DNA of 64,000 nt from Brassica napus (Eukaryota; Streptophyta; Magnoliopsida; Brassicales; Brassicaceae), in the NCBI RefSeq assembly GCF_020379485.1, contig NC_063444.1:2304652-2368651 (forward strand). The letters are read 5' to 3'. A program made the translations under genes and the position numbers. Below are positions 23,915-34,898 of this stretch, in pieces. Positions within the stretch are counted from its first letter, which is position 1. Each line of letters starts with the position of its first letter. A model generated the notes under the pieces. That model searched no databases. It was given only the letters and a program-made list of their open reading frames with translations, and was not told the origin of the DNA.

Positions 23915-25664
23915 TTAAAAATCTTGGCGTAAGAAGTTTTCGAAACTGGTTCCTTTTAGTGTGGTTTGAACCTCTTCCCAGTTCTGTACATGTTGTGACA
24001 ATGAACCAAGATGAATCTTCACTTGCCGACTCTTTAACTCACGTTTTGGGACCTTAAGAAACTCTTGTACATCGTCGAGTCTCTGCATCCAAAACAGAAA
24101 GCATCTTTAGCACATAAGAATAGAACAACAATCACTGAGTTTATTATATAGTTTCCAAAGGAAAAGATGTAGTAATAACCACAATGCGGTTCTCGACGAC
24201 ATCTTCGTAATGGAGAAGGATATGTCGAGTGGTATTAAAGTAAGCCAATGCTTTCAAAGTCGTTTCTTGAATCTTCTTCAGCTCTGTTATCAAAAGTGAT
24301 GTGTTGATCACTGGCTTGTAACCTGCAAGTATCTCAGCCTCTTTGGGCGAATGTACGTGAGATTTGTGCGTCCCGTTTAATAGCTTAGCGTCTCTGTCAT
24401 AAGTGTTCGCGAGTACTGATATTATACGGCGCAGTAAGTTTCTTCTGAAGAGGAAAATTGAAGAGACGCCTCGGGTTTTGAAGTATTCTACTATTTCTTC
24501 TTGGTGTTTCATCAGACCCTGCAATATTCACAATGTTGACCAATTTGTCATGGTGTTTCTCCTGTGTTTTCATACATATTAAAAAAAAACACATTAAATC
24601 ACTATTTAAATACATTATGTTTTGCAATTATCAAATTTTAATAATTTTTATTTAATAATATTTTGATAAACTCAATTAATTTTCTACAAAATTAACAACT
24701 TTTACATAGTAAACATAAAATTTCTATCTTTGTAAAATAATTTTTTTGTTTCTAACACATCTTTCTTATGGAACGGATGGAGTATACGTATATTACCTGA
24801 TTAAGCATCCACTTGAAGCCAACAGCGGAAGTACACTCATTCTTAGAGGCACTACTTAACCAGTCTAGATTATAGACTTTGTCAAGGGTCTCAAAAATGG
24901 ATGAAACATTAGCCCTCCTATCTTTATTAGAAAAGATCTCTCCGTTGGAGCTTATATTAGTATGATTGTTAAGTAACGTCTCAAACCAGCCACTACCAGA
25001 TCTCTGCATGGAGATAATGGCAAAGTACCTAACCGGTTGGCAAGAACATTCGTCCCTAAATCATTCAAAACCCCACAAAAACACTAGTCAGTATAAAGAA
25101 CCAAGAATCATAAAGGCTTTCTCTCTCTCTCTCTCTGGTTACCTGTTATATGTGTTTGGTTTAGGGTAATGCAGGAATGGAATGTCCCATGGCTCGATGT
25201 TAGGCTCAGGACAAGGCCTCTCAAAGACTTCAACGTTCAAGAAACCATAGTTTGGGCTGACTCCAATTTGCTTGAGACAAATCGAGCAAATGTACACAGT
25301 GCACACCATTACAAAGAAGAGAACGACCATTCTTAATACAAGTGAGGACTGTTTAGGAAGCTTCATGACAAAACTATCCTGCAAAAACAAAAAGAACAAT
25401 ACATTTATGTCCTCGTGTTAATTTTCTAATGTAGAATAATCAACGAAAATCTTTTGTTTTCTAATGATACAGATTCTCAAAGAATATCAATTTGTATGGA
25501 TTAGAGTAAATCAATATAAGATTATTACGAGCTGAGATTGAAACTACTGGACAGATCAGATCACTCACAATGTCACAAGAAGATTAAAAATGGGCAAAGC
25601 TTTGAAACTAAAAGTGAGACATGAGAAAATGTACCTTGGAGAGTAAAGAATGATCGTCGGCCAT
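23915..25664 (-). CDS. Sulfotransferase-fold type II membrane protein (At4g34420-like)
   Basis: Five exons (25635-25664, 25143-25378, 24797-25055, 24183-24518, 23915-24082) give 1029 nt, 342 aa. A short cytosolic N-terminus precedes one transmembrane helix (~23-45, LVLRMVVLFFVMVCTVYICS). The luminal part has the PAPS-binding P-loop of NodH-type sulfotransferases (FAIISMQRSGSGWFETLLN) and a second PAPS motif region (IFLFRRNLLRRIISVLANTY). Several N-glycosylation sites (NHTN, NGTH, NTSL) suit a Golgi enzyme. The family annotation is sulfotransferase or P-loop NTPase superfamily; the substrate in plants is not known to me. An unusual 30-nt first exon encodes MADDHSLLSK. There are no breaks in the frame. 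Confidence 0.9.
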
Positions 25665-26720
25665 GGCTGCTTGATAAATAGATAGAGAGAGATGAGAGAT
25701 TAGAAAAGAACAGAATAATAGAAAGGTATTGGAATTTTTTTCAGACAAGACTAGTGTAAAACTTTTGTTTTAGAGATCAACGCAATGATTAGAGTGAAGC
25801 CCCACGACCGTTGTTTTTTTCTCCTTCTCTGTTCGGTTGCTTCGACTTCACGGATTTCGAGTGATTAAACATTTTAAAATGAAAAATAGTATGGAAATTT
25901 CGGGAAAAGTAGAGCGTAAACTCCGAGACGAACAAGTCAAGATTCACTACAACGTCATTTTTGCTGACATGCACCGTGTTACACCAGTCACCACTGTCTG
26001 TGGCTTCCTTTTAAATAGTACTATTACATTACTAACGTTCAATTGTTTATAGGAATCAATATTGCATGTAAATCTCTTAGCCAAATAAAAAAGTTGCATG
26101 TAAATGAAAATTTATAATGGTGTTTTTTTTGTTAAATTTACATCAACTTTGGCATGAGGCAACGTTATTGTTTTCGTCTATTACACTGTGGTGCTTATAA
26201 TCCTAACATTTGGACGATTACTTATATCAACACAGCATAAGAATGTAACTGTCCCAAGAAGATAAAATAATATGTTACGTACATTCGCCACATGCGACCT
26301 AAGTAGACCATGTTAATCTCTCTTTAAAAACATAAAATATATCATATCAATGTTATTAATTTTGGCTAAATAAGTCTGAGCTTCTTGTTACACGTACGGA
26401 TTTTTTTTGTTTGTCAATTCTAATTTAAAGATTGGATGGATGAAGTTTAAAAAGAAATTCGATATAGCCATTAATTTTTTTTCTTGAAACTTATGAAAAA
26501 AAAAAGAACATTGAAAACACATAGAAAAGGATATTCTTCAACTGCAAACAATTTTTACATCGGTGAAGAACAGTGAAGAAATGAGAAAAAAAAACAGAGA
26601 AAACACATTACAGACCAAATTAGCAAATACATTAAGTCCCTACGAAGAGAAGAAACTCAAAAACAGAACACAAAAAATTATCAAAAGAAGGTCATTGTGT
26701 AGTTGAAGAATTGGTTCTAA
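25665..26720. other. Intergenic region
   Basis: This is the promoter side of the sulfotransferase-like gene and the 3' side of the small unknown gene. It is AT-rich with no supported gene; the small frames near 25789-26052 look like chance. Confidence 0.5.
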
Positions 26721-27110
26721 TTAATGGTGATAAAAAGAACTTCTCTTATGATCTTTCTTGGACTTCACGAATCCTAACCCTAATCTCTCTCTCCACCAAC
26801 CACTGGACCCCTTTGATTTGCTTCTCGGTGAATCACTATCTTCTTCGCTGAGTTCCTCCCTCAAAGTTGACATTCTCTTCGTCGTGTTGACTTCTTCCTT
26901 GAGAGGTAAGATCATGCCATCAAAGAAGATTTCATCTGCTGTGATCATGGAGAAGTTGTTGACACCGAACTCAAAATCATCTGACGACACTGGTGCCTCC
27001 TTGTACTTGACCATGTCGTTCTTAGTAGCTGCGAAACCGCTGGAAAACGAGATTCTTGGCTCTGCATATGCACCGTACTGGTGATGTTGCTTCATGTTGG
27101 AGCACTCCAT
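26721..27110 (-). CDS. Small uncharacterised protein (At4g34419-like)
   Basis: This is a single-exon frame of 129 aa. The ATG at 27108-27110 (MECSNMKQHHQYGAYAEPR) was chosen because the longer frame begins only with GTG. The centre has an acidic/aromatic motif (FEFGVNNFSMITADEIFFDG, then ILPL) like that of plant DUF1645-type proteins. The C-terminus is Ser/Lys-rich with a WW pair (GSSGWWRERLGLGFVKSKKD). There is no signal peptide or membrane helix. Position in the conserved order matches At4g34419, an unknown protein. Function cannot be stated; a nuclear or regulatory role is only a guess. Confidence 0.85.
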   Translation of the reverse strand: MECSNMKQHHQYGAYAEPRISFSSGFAATKNDMVKYKEAPVSSDDFEFGVNNFSMITADEIFFDGMILPLKEEVNTTKRMSTLREELSEEDSDSPRSKSKGSSGWWRERLGLGFVKSKKDHKRSSFYHH

Positions 27111-28872
27111 TTTTATCTTCACTCTTTATTGATCTATCTTTGTTTGGTGTTCTACTGTATTTGTTGCAATCTCTATTAGTACATTTGCCTGTATTTATAT
27201 GATACATGTTAGATTCATGTACGTCCTTTTTTTTATAAAAAAATAATAGGGAAAGATAATACTTTATAATTGTCTATGATGTCACACATACACAAAGGGA
27301 CGGAAGTGTTGTCTTTTGGAGGCTATAGATCTAAGATTAGATTTTTAATTGATTTAAGTTATCTTCAATAATAACTTAATCCATTTTAGGGGTCAAGTTA
27401 ATTGATTAATATTAATAGTCTCTTGATACATAAGAAGAGACATTTATGATAACGAAAAACAATACTACTTCTAGTTAATAGCTGGAAGATTAAACCCTAG
27501 ATTAACGTAAAGGGATGTTTTAAGCACATGAACGTTTTAATTTCATGGACATGCATTTTCAGGAAAAGATTATCATGCAACTTCTAAGAAATTTCCCAAT
27601 CTCAGTTGTTTTGTGATTCGAATAGAAATGGGGATAAAAATAAAATGGTACGTAATACTTTGATGGCTATCCAAAGTCTCTAAAGGTCACACATATATTA
27701 TTTGTTTAAAGCGTTTAAATTATTTATAACTTATAAGTTAAATCAGATAAACTGGAGTCTGAGTGATTAACAGTTATAGAATATGGGCAGATAGACACAC
27801 CTCAAAAGACCCATGTGATAATGATAGCTGTTTATCGGCTAATGCACACAGTAATTACTAATCTGAGTTCCCACGCAACTGGGTTTCCGACACATTAACA
27901 GTAATTACACACACACACACACGTTGCTACTATCAATCCTCATTCCAACAACCAAGAAAACTCATTCTTGAATTACAAAAAAAAAACTATGATAACCGTA
28001 CATTTCTTGTTGTATTCACTTATCAAGTGTATTCATTATCTCGAGTTAATTAAGACCTCTTATAACTGTTAAAATTGTGAATGTAATAGATAGCTATGAA
28101 GTAAAAGCCTATAGTAAAAGATAGCTATGGAGTAGTAACTCTATCTTATATGTCGTCTGCTTGTGCATAAATTAATGTATATAATGAGAGTGTGTCTCTC
28201 CCATGGTCTCCCATATAGTGAACATAAGTTGTCTCTTGCAGTTCACAAAATTTTGAGAAACTTTTGTCTTCTTGTGATGATTAGTTTAAGCGTCAAACGC
28301 ATTATTATAAAGTAACAAAAACTCAGGCTCGACGTACAAGGTCGGATCTTGAATTTCACTTGTTATTGTGTGATATTTTAAAATAAATAATATGAAAAGA
28401 AGAAGGTTCGATGAACTTCGTGCTGCTTTCGACTTCCAAACCCAATAGATTTTTTAGCTAGATAATGTCGGTGTTTTCTTCTGACGAAGCAAGCGATGAT
28501 TCGAGCTCGGATGGGTCAAGCATGGCTGGATGGGTAGAGAACATATCCGTAAACATCCAGCTCAATTTTGGAGGAAAATTAATGAAGTATTTGTTTAAAA
28601 AGGAGAATTTTTTTTTTTTTTAAAGGAGAATTTGAATGTAGAATTATCGATCTTTTTATACGGCTCGTACTTGAAATCTTATTACATTTGGGGACATCGA
28701 TAATGTAAATGGAATTTCAATGTTTAGAATTGTGCAATAATTCTATGAAATCTCTAGATATCTTTTGGTCTGGTCGTTCTGGCTGTATGATTGAAGCTCG
28801 TTTTGATAAGTGGTTTTTTGGACTTCATGAGGATGTTATTAAGGTGATTGAGTTTGACTTTATGTTCAGAGA

Positions 28873-28913
<41 letters not shown>

Positions 28914-29153
28914 TAGTATATCGTGAAGAATTGCTGCTTAATTTGGTACTATATTAATAGATTTTTTTTTATAAAAGGCATTGTAGATTATAGCTAGTTT
29001 GAAGATTAATATTTGCATCATTGTGACTTTGTGAGTACCCTTCAAATTTTTGATAAAACGAAACTCCAATGTTAGTAGTATAAGAGACACTGAGACAGTC
29101 TAATGCATTTTCATGTGGTCACTATATATATCATAGAATTAAGATAACAACAA
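27111..29153. other. AT-rich intergenic region
   Basis: About 2 kb without a supported gene. It includes an (AC)n run near 27907-27922 and the (TA)16 microsatellite. A plus-strand frame at 28709-28957 runs through the TA repeat and resembles no family. Confidence 0.55.
28879..28910. repeat. (TA)16 microsatellite
   Basis: Sixteen uninterrupted TA dinucleotides, likely to vary in length between accessions. Confidence 0.9.
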
Positions 29154-29226
29154 GCGCCTGTAGCTCAGTGGATAGAGCGTCTGTTTCCTAAGCAGAAAGT
29201 CGAAGGTTCGACCCCTTCCCGGCGCG
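29154..29226 (+). tRNA. tRNA-Arg (anticodon CCU)
   Basis: A 73-nt cloverleaf is present. Acceptor strands are GCGCCTG and CCGGCGC with one T-C mismatch at position 6, followed by discriminator G. The D arm is GCTCAGTGGATAGAGC. The anticodon stem TCTGT/GCAGA encloses loop TTCCTAA with CCT at 29187-29189. The T arm is GAAGG-TTCGACC-CCTTC. CAA-rich sequence sits just upstream and a T-rich stretch just downstream, as expected for Pol III genes. It decodes AGG, and A37 follows the anticodon. Confidence 0.95.
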
Positions 29227-29358
29227 TTTGTTTTCGTTTCCTTTTCTGTTTTTCATTAATCTTGAATAGTGTATTGACTTGCCGGATCTGTGTCACCAAC
29301 TCCGGCGGTGTAAAACCCTAAACTACCCCCTGCTTTTTCGCCGCCGACTTAAAGAGTT

Positions 29359-30485
29359 ATGAAGGTCTTCCATCTCGACCGTGAGAACACTCTATCTGTG
29401 TCTCTCTTCTCCGATGTCACCAACTCCAAGTATGCCCTCTCTCTCTCTAAATTACGTTTTTTAGACAATATTCTCCGATTCCATTACTATCTTCCTTGTT
29501 TTGCTTCAAATTCTCGATTTTGTTAACAAACATTTTGGGAGTTTTATTGTTGTTGTTCAGGGAGCTCTTGAGTTCGATTCTAGATGGAACTCTGAAGCTG
29601 GAGGTCTCATTTCTCAATGCATTACTCGTAAAGTTCTTTTCTTTCCTTCATTTTCCTAACATTCTTTAACGATTTTAGTTTTCTTGATCTTATCAACGGG
29701 TTTTGTTTTTATCAGATACCAGACGTTTTCCCTCTCTTAGCTGCTGCTCAGAAAGCACTCGTCTCCAAATCACGCGATTCTTTATCTACCCGAACTCTTC
29801 ATTCTGAGCTCGTTTACAACTACTCTGGATCTAAACATGTAAGCTAACAAACGCTTGCTTGTGACACACTGGGTCTAGTTGAGTTGTTCGAGCCTTCTTA
29901 GCTATTGGTTATAGCTGTTGTGAGTTATAGTTGTGTGCTGAGAGTTTCTCATTAATCAAGGTTTCTTAGGTTTAGTGAATTATATATATATATATAAATA
30001 AGAATACATTACAGGCAACTTATCTAATGTTGTTGTTGTTGTTGTTGTTCATTTCTTGCTCCAAACTAGATTACGGAATCATTGAAACGATGTGGGATAT
30101 CTGAAAGCTGCTCTACTTACATCTTAGCTGCCCGATTCAATGCTTCGCCCCTTGAGGTCATCATCTGAAAAAATTCATGTTAATTACTTTTTCTTTTGTT
30201 TCTATCAACCATGAGATATTCTGAGATACAAAACTCAGATGGAGGAGGTGGCTAAATTGATCAACGGGAAGGAGATTGACTTGGAGGAGTTAAAGACGCA
30301 TGCTAATCAAGCCCATATGCTAAAGGTAATGTTTTGATGTAGATGCCCTATTTCGTTTGTTCATACAAGCAGTAATCAGCGACATTGATTCTTTTCAGCA
30401 TTACAAGATAACTAGCCAAGAACTCGGGATATCCTCTCTCGAAGATGCCATTGTTTGCCGGATCTCTGCACGCGACGCTTTGTAG
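29359..30485 (+). CDS. EKC/KEOPS complex subunit Cgi121/TPRKB
   Basis: Six exons (29359-29429, 29561-29627, 29716-29838, 30070-30156, 30239-30325, 30399-30485) give 522 nt, 173 aa, the usual Cgi121 length. Typical segments are FPLLAAAQKAL, the helix after SGSKHITESLKRCGI, and YILAARF. The C-terminus has HYKITSQELGISSLEDAIVCRIS followed by ARDAL. Cgi121 binds the Bud32/PRPK kinase and helps KEOPS make t6A37 on tRNAs that read ANN codons. It corresponds to At4g34412. Two damaged copies of its 3' exons occur at 49590-50018 and 58343-58429. Exons 4-6 are each exactly 87 nt. The frame is intact. Confidence 0.95.
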
Positions 30486-30807
30486 AAGAAGAGACATCTT
30501 TCTCTGTGTTCTTATCAATTATAGTAGTTTTTTTTTTTGCTCAGCTATAACTAAATGTTACAACTCGTTTTGTAGTTCTTATCAGTTAACCTCTTTATTT
30601 ATTTCTTGTCCTCGTTTAGTTTGAACTATGAGACGAACATATTAAAATACAAAAATTGATGCACTAGTAATAAATTACATGTTCTTTGCTCACTTTAAAC
30701 AAAGTCATTCCAGTGTCAACTCTCTTCTTCAACTAAAACAAGAAAGAGCTCAATTTTTATGAACCAAATACAATTCTCGAAAGAGCAAAGTTGGAGAAGA
30801 AGAAGAA
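30486..30807. other. Convergent 3' region of TPRKB and truncated ERF109
   Basis: 3' untranslated sequence of the two genes. The same block appears at 50019-50361 and, in part, at 58430-58740. Confidence 0.6.
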
Positions 30808-31200
30808 TCACTGGAACATATCAGCAATAGTGTTGCCTGAATCCGAAGAATCTCCATTCCCAAAATCCATCATCATCTTCAAATATTCATCCATATCACA
30901 ATCCCATCCTCCTCCTCCTCCTCCTCCATGCCACTGCTCTGCTTCCACAGAATCCTGCCACACCTGGCAAGCGTCGGAATCCGAAGGAGGCATTCCCGCG
31001 CTTATCACTGTGCTGGAGAAGCCCTGATACGGCGCCGTTTCGTTTTCCCCTGAGATCACATGCTGCAAGGCGGAGACTATGACGGAGAGTTCTTGCTCCG
31101 GTGACAGCTGCTCCTGATTATGATACGGATACCGGGTCAAATCGCGATCCCGAGATGGAGCTCCGGATGATAATTCGGGTCTGTTATTAGGATAATGCAT
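30808..31200 (-). CDS. ERF109/RRTF1 paralogue lacking the AP2 domain
   Basis: This intronless frame of 130 aa is nearly identical to the full ERF109 at 50362-51192 over its first ~80 residues ([20 protein letters not shown] to DSDACQV) and its last ~40 (EAEQW to GNTIADMFQ). The middle, including the CRIDGCLGC motif, the basic region and the entire AP2/ERF DNA-binding domain, is replaced by the short joint WQDS. The joint keeps the frame, so both termini are retained. A (CCT)n microsatellite near 30904-30928 encodes a Gly run unique to this copy. If translated it cannot bind GCC-box DNA and might titrate partners; it may equally be a decaying gene. About 90 bp upstream of its ATG a PIF/Harbinger-like element has entered, and a LINE lies further upstream. 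Confidence 0.8.
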   Translation of the reverse strand: MHYPNNRPELSSGAPSRDRDLTRYPYHNQEQLSPEQELSVIVSALQHVISGENETAPYQGFSSTVISAGMPPSDSDACQVWQDSVEAEQWHGGGGGGGWDCDMDEYLKMMMDFGNGDSSDSGNTIADMFQ

Positions 31201-31294
31201 TTGATTTTGGATTTTTGTTGAAGCACCTGGGAGATAATGATGAAGTGAAGTGTTTTTGTTTGAGCAGAAACTGAAAGTGGAAAGAAGCTATTTA

Positions 31295-32872
31295 GAGCAT
31301 GATTATCCCTATCACCCCAAATAGGTTTCTCAGTGAGTTTTTAATTAATAAAAGTAACCTAAGAACTTTAGTTAAGAAACTCCCATTTTAAGTGGTCCAA
31401 TGAGAGTTTCTTAATTAAGGTTTCTTATAATTTTTTTTTTAAAATTATATGAACTGCCAAAAACATCTCTAGTGAATCTCTACAAACAATTGTTTCATTT
31501 TGATTTTCTTTTAGCGAGATCATAACCTCAAAGAAAATTTTGTTTTCTTTTTACTCGGAAATCGCTATGGGGGTTGAGCTAGAGTGGACACTACAATTTC
31601 TTCTATGATCAGTCTCATAATTCCAAAATGGGAGGGACCAAAGAACTACTGTTTTAACATCATACTAAACAATTGATGAGTTCCAATTATTATAACAGGA
31701 AATGGATAGAACCTGCTTTCTACCTCTCACTCCTAGACGAGGTGTTGCCAAGGTAATGAAACTCATCGGCTCGAGCCCAGCAAGGCTACCTCGCGGAAGA
31801 TGTGAGTTCCCAGAGTTAGACATACCTCAATGAGAGTCACAAGTACTGGTTGCTTGACGATGATACAGGAGGAGGAGCTTCAGTCGAGAGCTCAAAGGGT
31901 GTGAGCCAAAGGCACTCCATAGAAAAACAAAAGTCCCTGCCATAATTAACAACACAGTCAACTTCTATACCTTCACCAGTGATATGAGAAAACCTAAATA
32001 CAGAGCTAAAATACAGAGCCAAAGTTCCAAACATTTAGCAGTTTGCTTGGTTAAGAACTAGATACGCCATGACAGATCATAACAGAACACTAGTGTGAAG
32101 ACTTTTTTATCCCCAAAATGAGACAAAACCCACTAAAGAATGGTGACTATAAGCATTTGTATATCAGTCCAATAAATTCATACCAAAATAATTCACTGAA
32201 ATTAAGACTCACTTGTGTTGTGGATTAGTCAATTCTAGCAATGGCTTGACATGGTTCTCTTTAGAATAGGCAAAGTCTCTCTATTTCCATCCTCGAACTC
32301 TACCATCATCACTACAACTACACAATTTTTCCAGAATTTCACATCAAACTCAGAGCTTTGAATTAACTAATGAACACAATGGTAAATAACTAACCCACAT
32401 CAATCTAACGCTCAGAGCCTTGACCTTCCTCAAGACGCGCTGTTTCCTCGCCAGTGAAGAGGCGTCGCGGACTGGAGCAGTTTCCAGGGTGGAGAAGAGA
32501 GGAATAGAGGTCCGTGGAGAGGGACGAACCATTAGGAAAGGGGAGGCAATCTGTGCATGTAATGTGGGAGCGGCGCGGCGGAAACGACGGTGCGATCGGA
32601 GAAACGGCTCCACCGCCGGAAGCTGGAAAAATAATCTGGCCTTTTTAAGGGGATTGGTTTCAGCTAGCTTTCGTAGAGATCTGTAGAACGCCATCGGTCA
32701 TCAACGTTTTCGTCTTCCCTCAATGATGACACGTGGTTGTATAACCTTTGTAAAGATCGATATCAGAAATGGCTAATTAAGGATCGGTTACAAGGCTTTA
32801 ATTTTTTTTTTATTTAAATAAATCACTCATTAACCTAAAAACCCTGCTAAGGATCGCCCGATAATGGTGGTC
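31295..32872. mobile_element. PIF/Harbinger-like element (TTA target duplication)
   Basis: This 1578-bp insertion is absent from the paralogous site near 51315, which reads straight through as CCTTTATATATG. It is flanked by TTA at 31292-31294 and 32873-32875. Imperfect terminal inverted repeats start GAGCATGATTATC on the left and GACCACCATTATC on the right (reverse complement). A TWA duplication with a GA.CA-type end suits the PIF/Harbinger superfamily. No transposase is present, so the element is non-autonomous. It contains a gene-like frame at 32350-32694 and other transcribed-looking sequence, so it may have captured host DNA. Confidence 0.75.
32350..32694 (-). CDS. Hypothetical 114-aa Arg-rich protein inside element
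   Basis: An ATG at 32692-32694 opens a 114-codon frame. The N-terminus ([20 protein letters not shown]) is basic and amphipathic like a mitochondrial or plastid targeting peptide, and the rest is Arg/Ser/Pro-rich ([33 protein letters not shown]). A possible donor site (GG-GTTAGT) near residue 99 suggests the last residues may be intron read-through. I do not recognise the family. Since it lies wholly inside a TIR element it is either a captured host gene or fragment. Expression is not evident from sequence. Confidence 0.45.
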   Translation of the reverse strand: MAFYRSLRKLAETNPLKKARLFFQLPAVEPFLRSHRRFRRAAPTLHAQIASPFLMVRPSPRTSIPLFSTLETAPVRDASSLARKQRVLRKVKALSVRLMWVSYLPLCSLVNSKL

Positions 32873-32935
32873 TTATATATGGGTGTTTTCAAATGTTGGT
32901 TAGTTGCCAACTGGCACACACTCTTCAGACTCGGG

Positions 32936-33795
32936 TTTTTTTTTTTTTTTTTTGACACCAAAGCATTCACAGACTCATGTTGACTCTGTAAACTAGATCG
33001 GTAACTCCGAATCCATGTGAACGATAAATGACGGTTGTTTCCTAGCACTGAGTGCTAAGCTATCTGCCCGAAGGTTCGCCGTCCGAAATACATGGACGAT
33101 GTCTGAATTGAGGAAACTTCCTTTAAGAAGCTTGATGTCTTCTAGATAACTTTCAAATGCTAGTCATTCTTCTGGTTCCGAAACCATCTTCACCAATTGA
33201 GAACAATCCGTTGCAAACGTTACCTGCAACTGTCTTAAATTCTTCATACATTCCATTGCCCAAATCAATGCATCTACCTCCGAATGGAGGGGTGAAAGAC
33301 ATGCCCTTACATTCATTGCCCCTACAGACCATCAAACCCCGGTAAAGTAGTATACCAGCCTTGCCCTGAAAACAAGTCATTATCTTTCCATGAGCCATCT
33401 AGGAAGCACCATCGACCTGGTGTTGCTAGGGGAGGACTGGTCTGTACCGAAAGCTCCCTCGTTGGGTCATTTCCCACATGTGCTTCTGTCCAAAGTGATG
33501 ATTCTAATTCAGCTAATTGAAGAGTGTCCCTCAGATCAATATCCAGATTACTAAAACCTTTGTTATTTCAGGCTTTTCAAATATACCATAAAATCCATGC
33601 AAACTGATGGTCATCCATCTTTGGCTGAATTCTCCAAAAAAAATGATCCATATTAGCAAATAATGAACTGATAGAAAAAATATTAGGAGGTGACAGAATC
33701 TTGGATAATGTCCACACTTGACGTGCTGGAAGACATTCATAAGATCATAAAATACATCGTTTATTGATTTTTCCGGATCTTCGAGCACAACAAAT
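32936..33795 (-). mobile_element. 5'-truncated L1-type LINE, RNase H end
   Basis: The element runs on the minus strand and ends in an 18-nt poly(A) (poly(T) at 32936-32953) preceded by GGTGTC. Reverse-strand translation shows the C-terminal RNase H-like domain of plant LINEs in broken frames: RWCFLDGSWKDNDLFSGQGW, then SPLHSEVDALIWAMECMKN with the catalytic Glu and FATDCSQLVKMVSEPEE with the Asp. The paralogous site near 51379 lacks it, reading CAGACACGGGCTCG. A short duplication (AC[T/A]CGGG) flanks it. The reverse transcriptase and endonuclease regions are missing. Confidence 0.85.
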
Positions 33796-34898
33796 ACACG
33801 GGCTCTTTTTGTGATTTTTGATTTTTTTGGAAACACGTGCGTTAATTTCTGGGGATGTCGATAATGATATTTTATTTATTTCTTGGATGGGTTTATATGA
33901 CAGTGACATTTCTTTAAATATAAAGTATTGGATCCATTATGTGACGCTTTTTAAGAAAGAACCAACTTTTGTGATTTGTTATTTAATTATTATTATTATA
34001 GCGCTTGTGTTCGTTTTCACACAGTTTATATTTTAATTTAAACATGTTTAATTGGGAATATGAATGTACGTAATTGATTGCGTTAGATTAAGTCACGTGC
34101 TATTTTTTAATATTTCGTCGACTATGTGAGTAATTTGTCTTCACATTTAGAGCTTTGTATAGATCAATTTGTCTTTCTAGATGACTATTGATCCATCGTC
34201 TCAAAACTCAAAAGCATATATATCGATCCTGTTTTGTCTTTTTATACTATAGTATACAACGAATCAATCCAACAACGTTTTTCTAAGTTATGCCAATAGA
34301 GACATGTGCAACATTACATTAGCATTGCGTTTCACACAAACTAGTGGTGAATTAACAAAAGACTATTCATTTTACGAGCACAAATATGAACAATCGCAAT
34401 TAGCTTTTCTCAACATTTCTGTGTTTCACCGACCATGTTTAATCACGTTGCTTTTCTTAAACCTTATGATTCGACGACACAACTTCTTAATCATCATTTC
34501 TTAATTTTCAAATATGCTTTTATTAAGAAATGTGAATTGAAGTGAGATGAGACCTAGATTACTATGTTAAAAACATGTATTAGTTTCCTATATATAGGCT
34601 ATAGTCATGTATAATCCAAGTATTATGTATTGCCGATTCTAAAATGGAATTAAGTAGAGATAAATCGTAAAACTTATCATCTCTTGTATATACATAACCA
34701 AAATATTATTGTTAATTGTTTCGAATAAAACATTCACATAACTTAGTATTATATTGTGTATTGTGGATATGTAAAGTTACGAAACTGAGCTGAAACCAAA
34801 TATGTATACATTTTTTTTGGTACGAATGTACTTCAAACCAAATATAGTGTACATTATTTCCATCTTACTTTCAATTAATATAATTGGTTTATGACACT
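33796..34898. other. Duplicated non-coding spacer, copy 1
   Basis: This stretch aligns almost base for base with about 51400-52757 in the second unit, starting at TTTTTGGAAACACGTGCGTTAA. It is the upstream region of ERF109 and has no supported gene. The unit-2 copy carries ~230 extra bases at about 51890-52130. Confidence 0.75.

Noticed and set aside
28709..28957. 82-codon plus-strand frame
   Set aside because: It runs through the (TA)16 tract (repeated IY residues) and has no recognisable domain.
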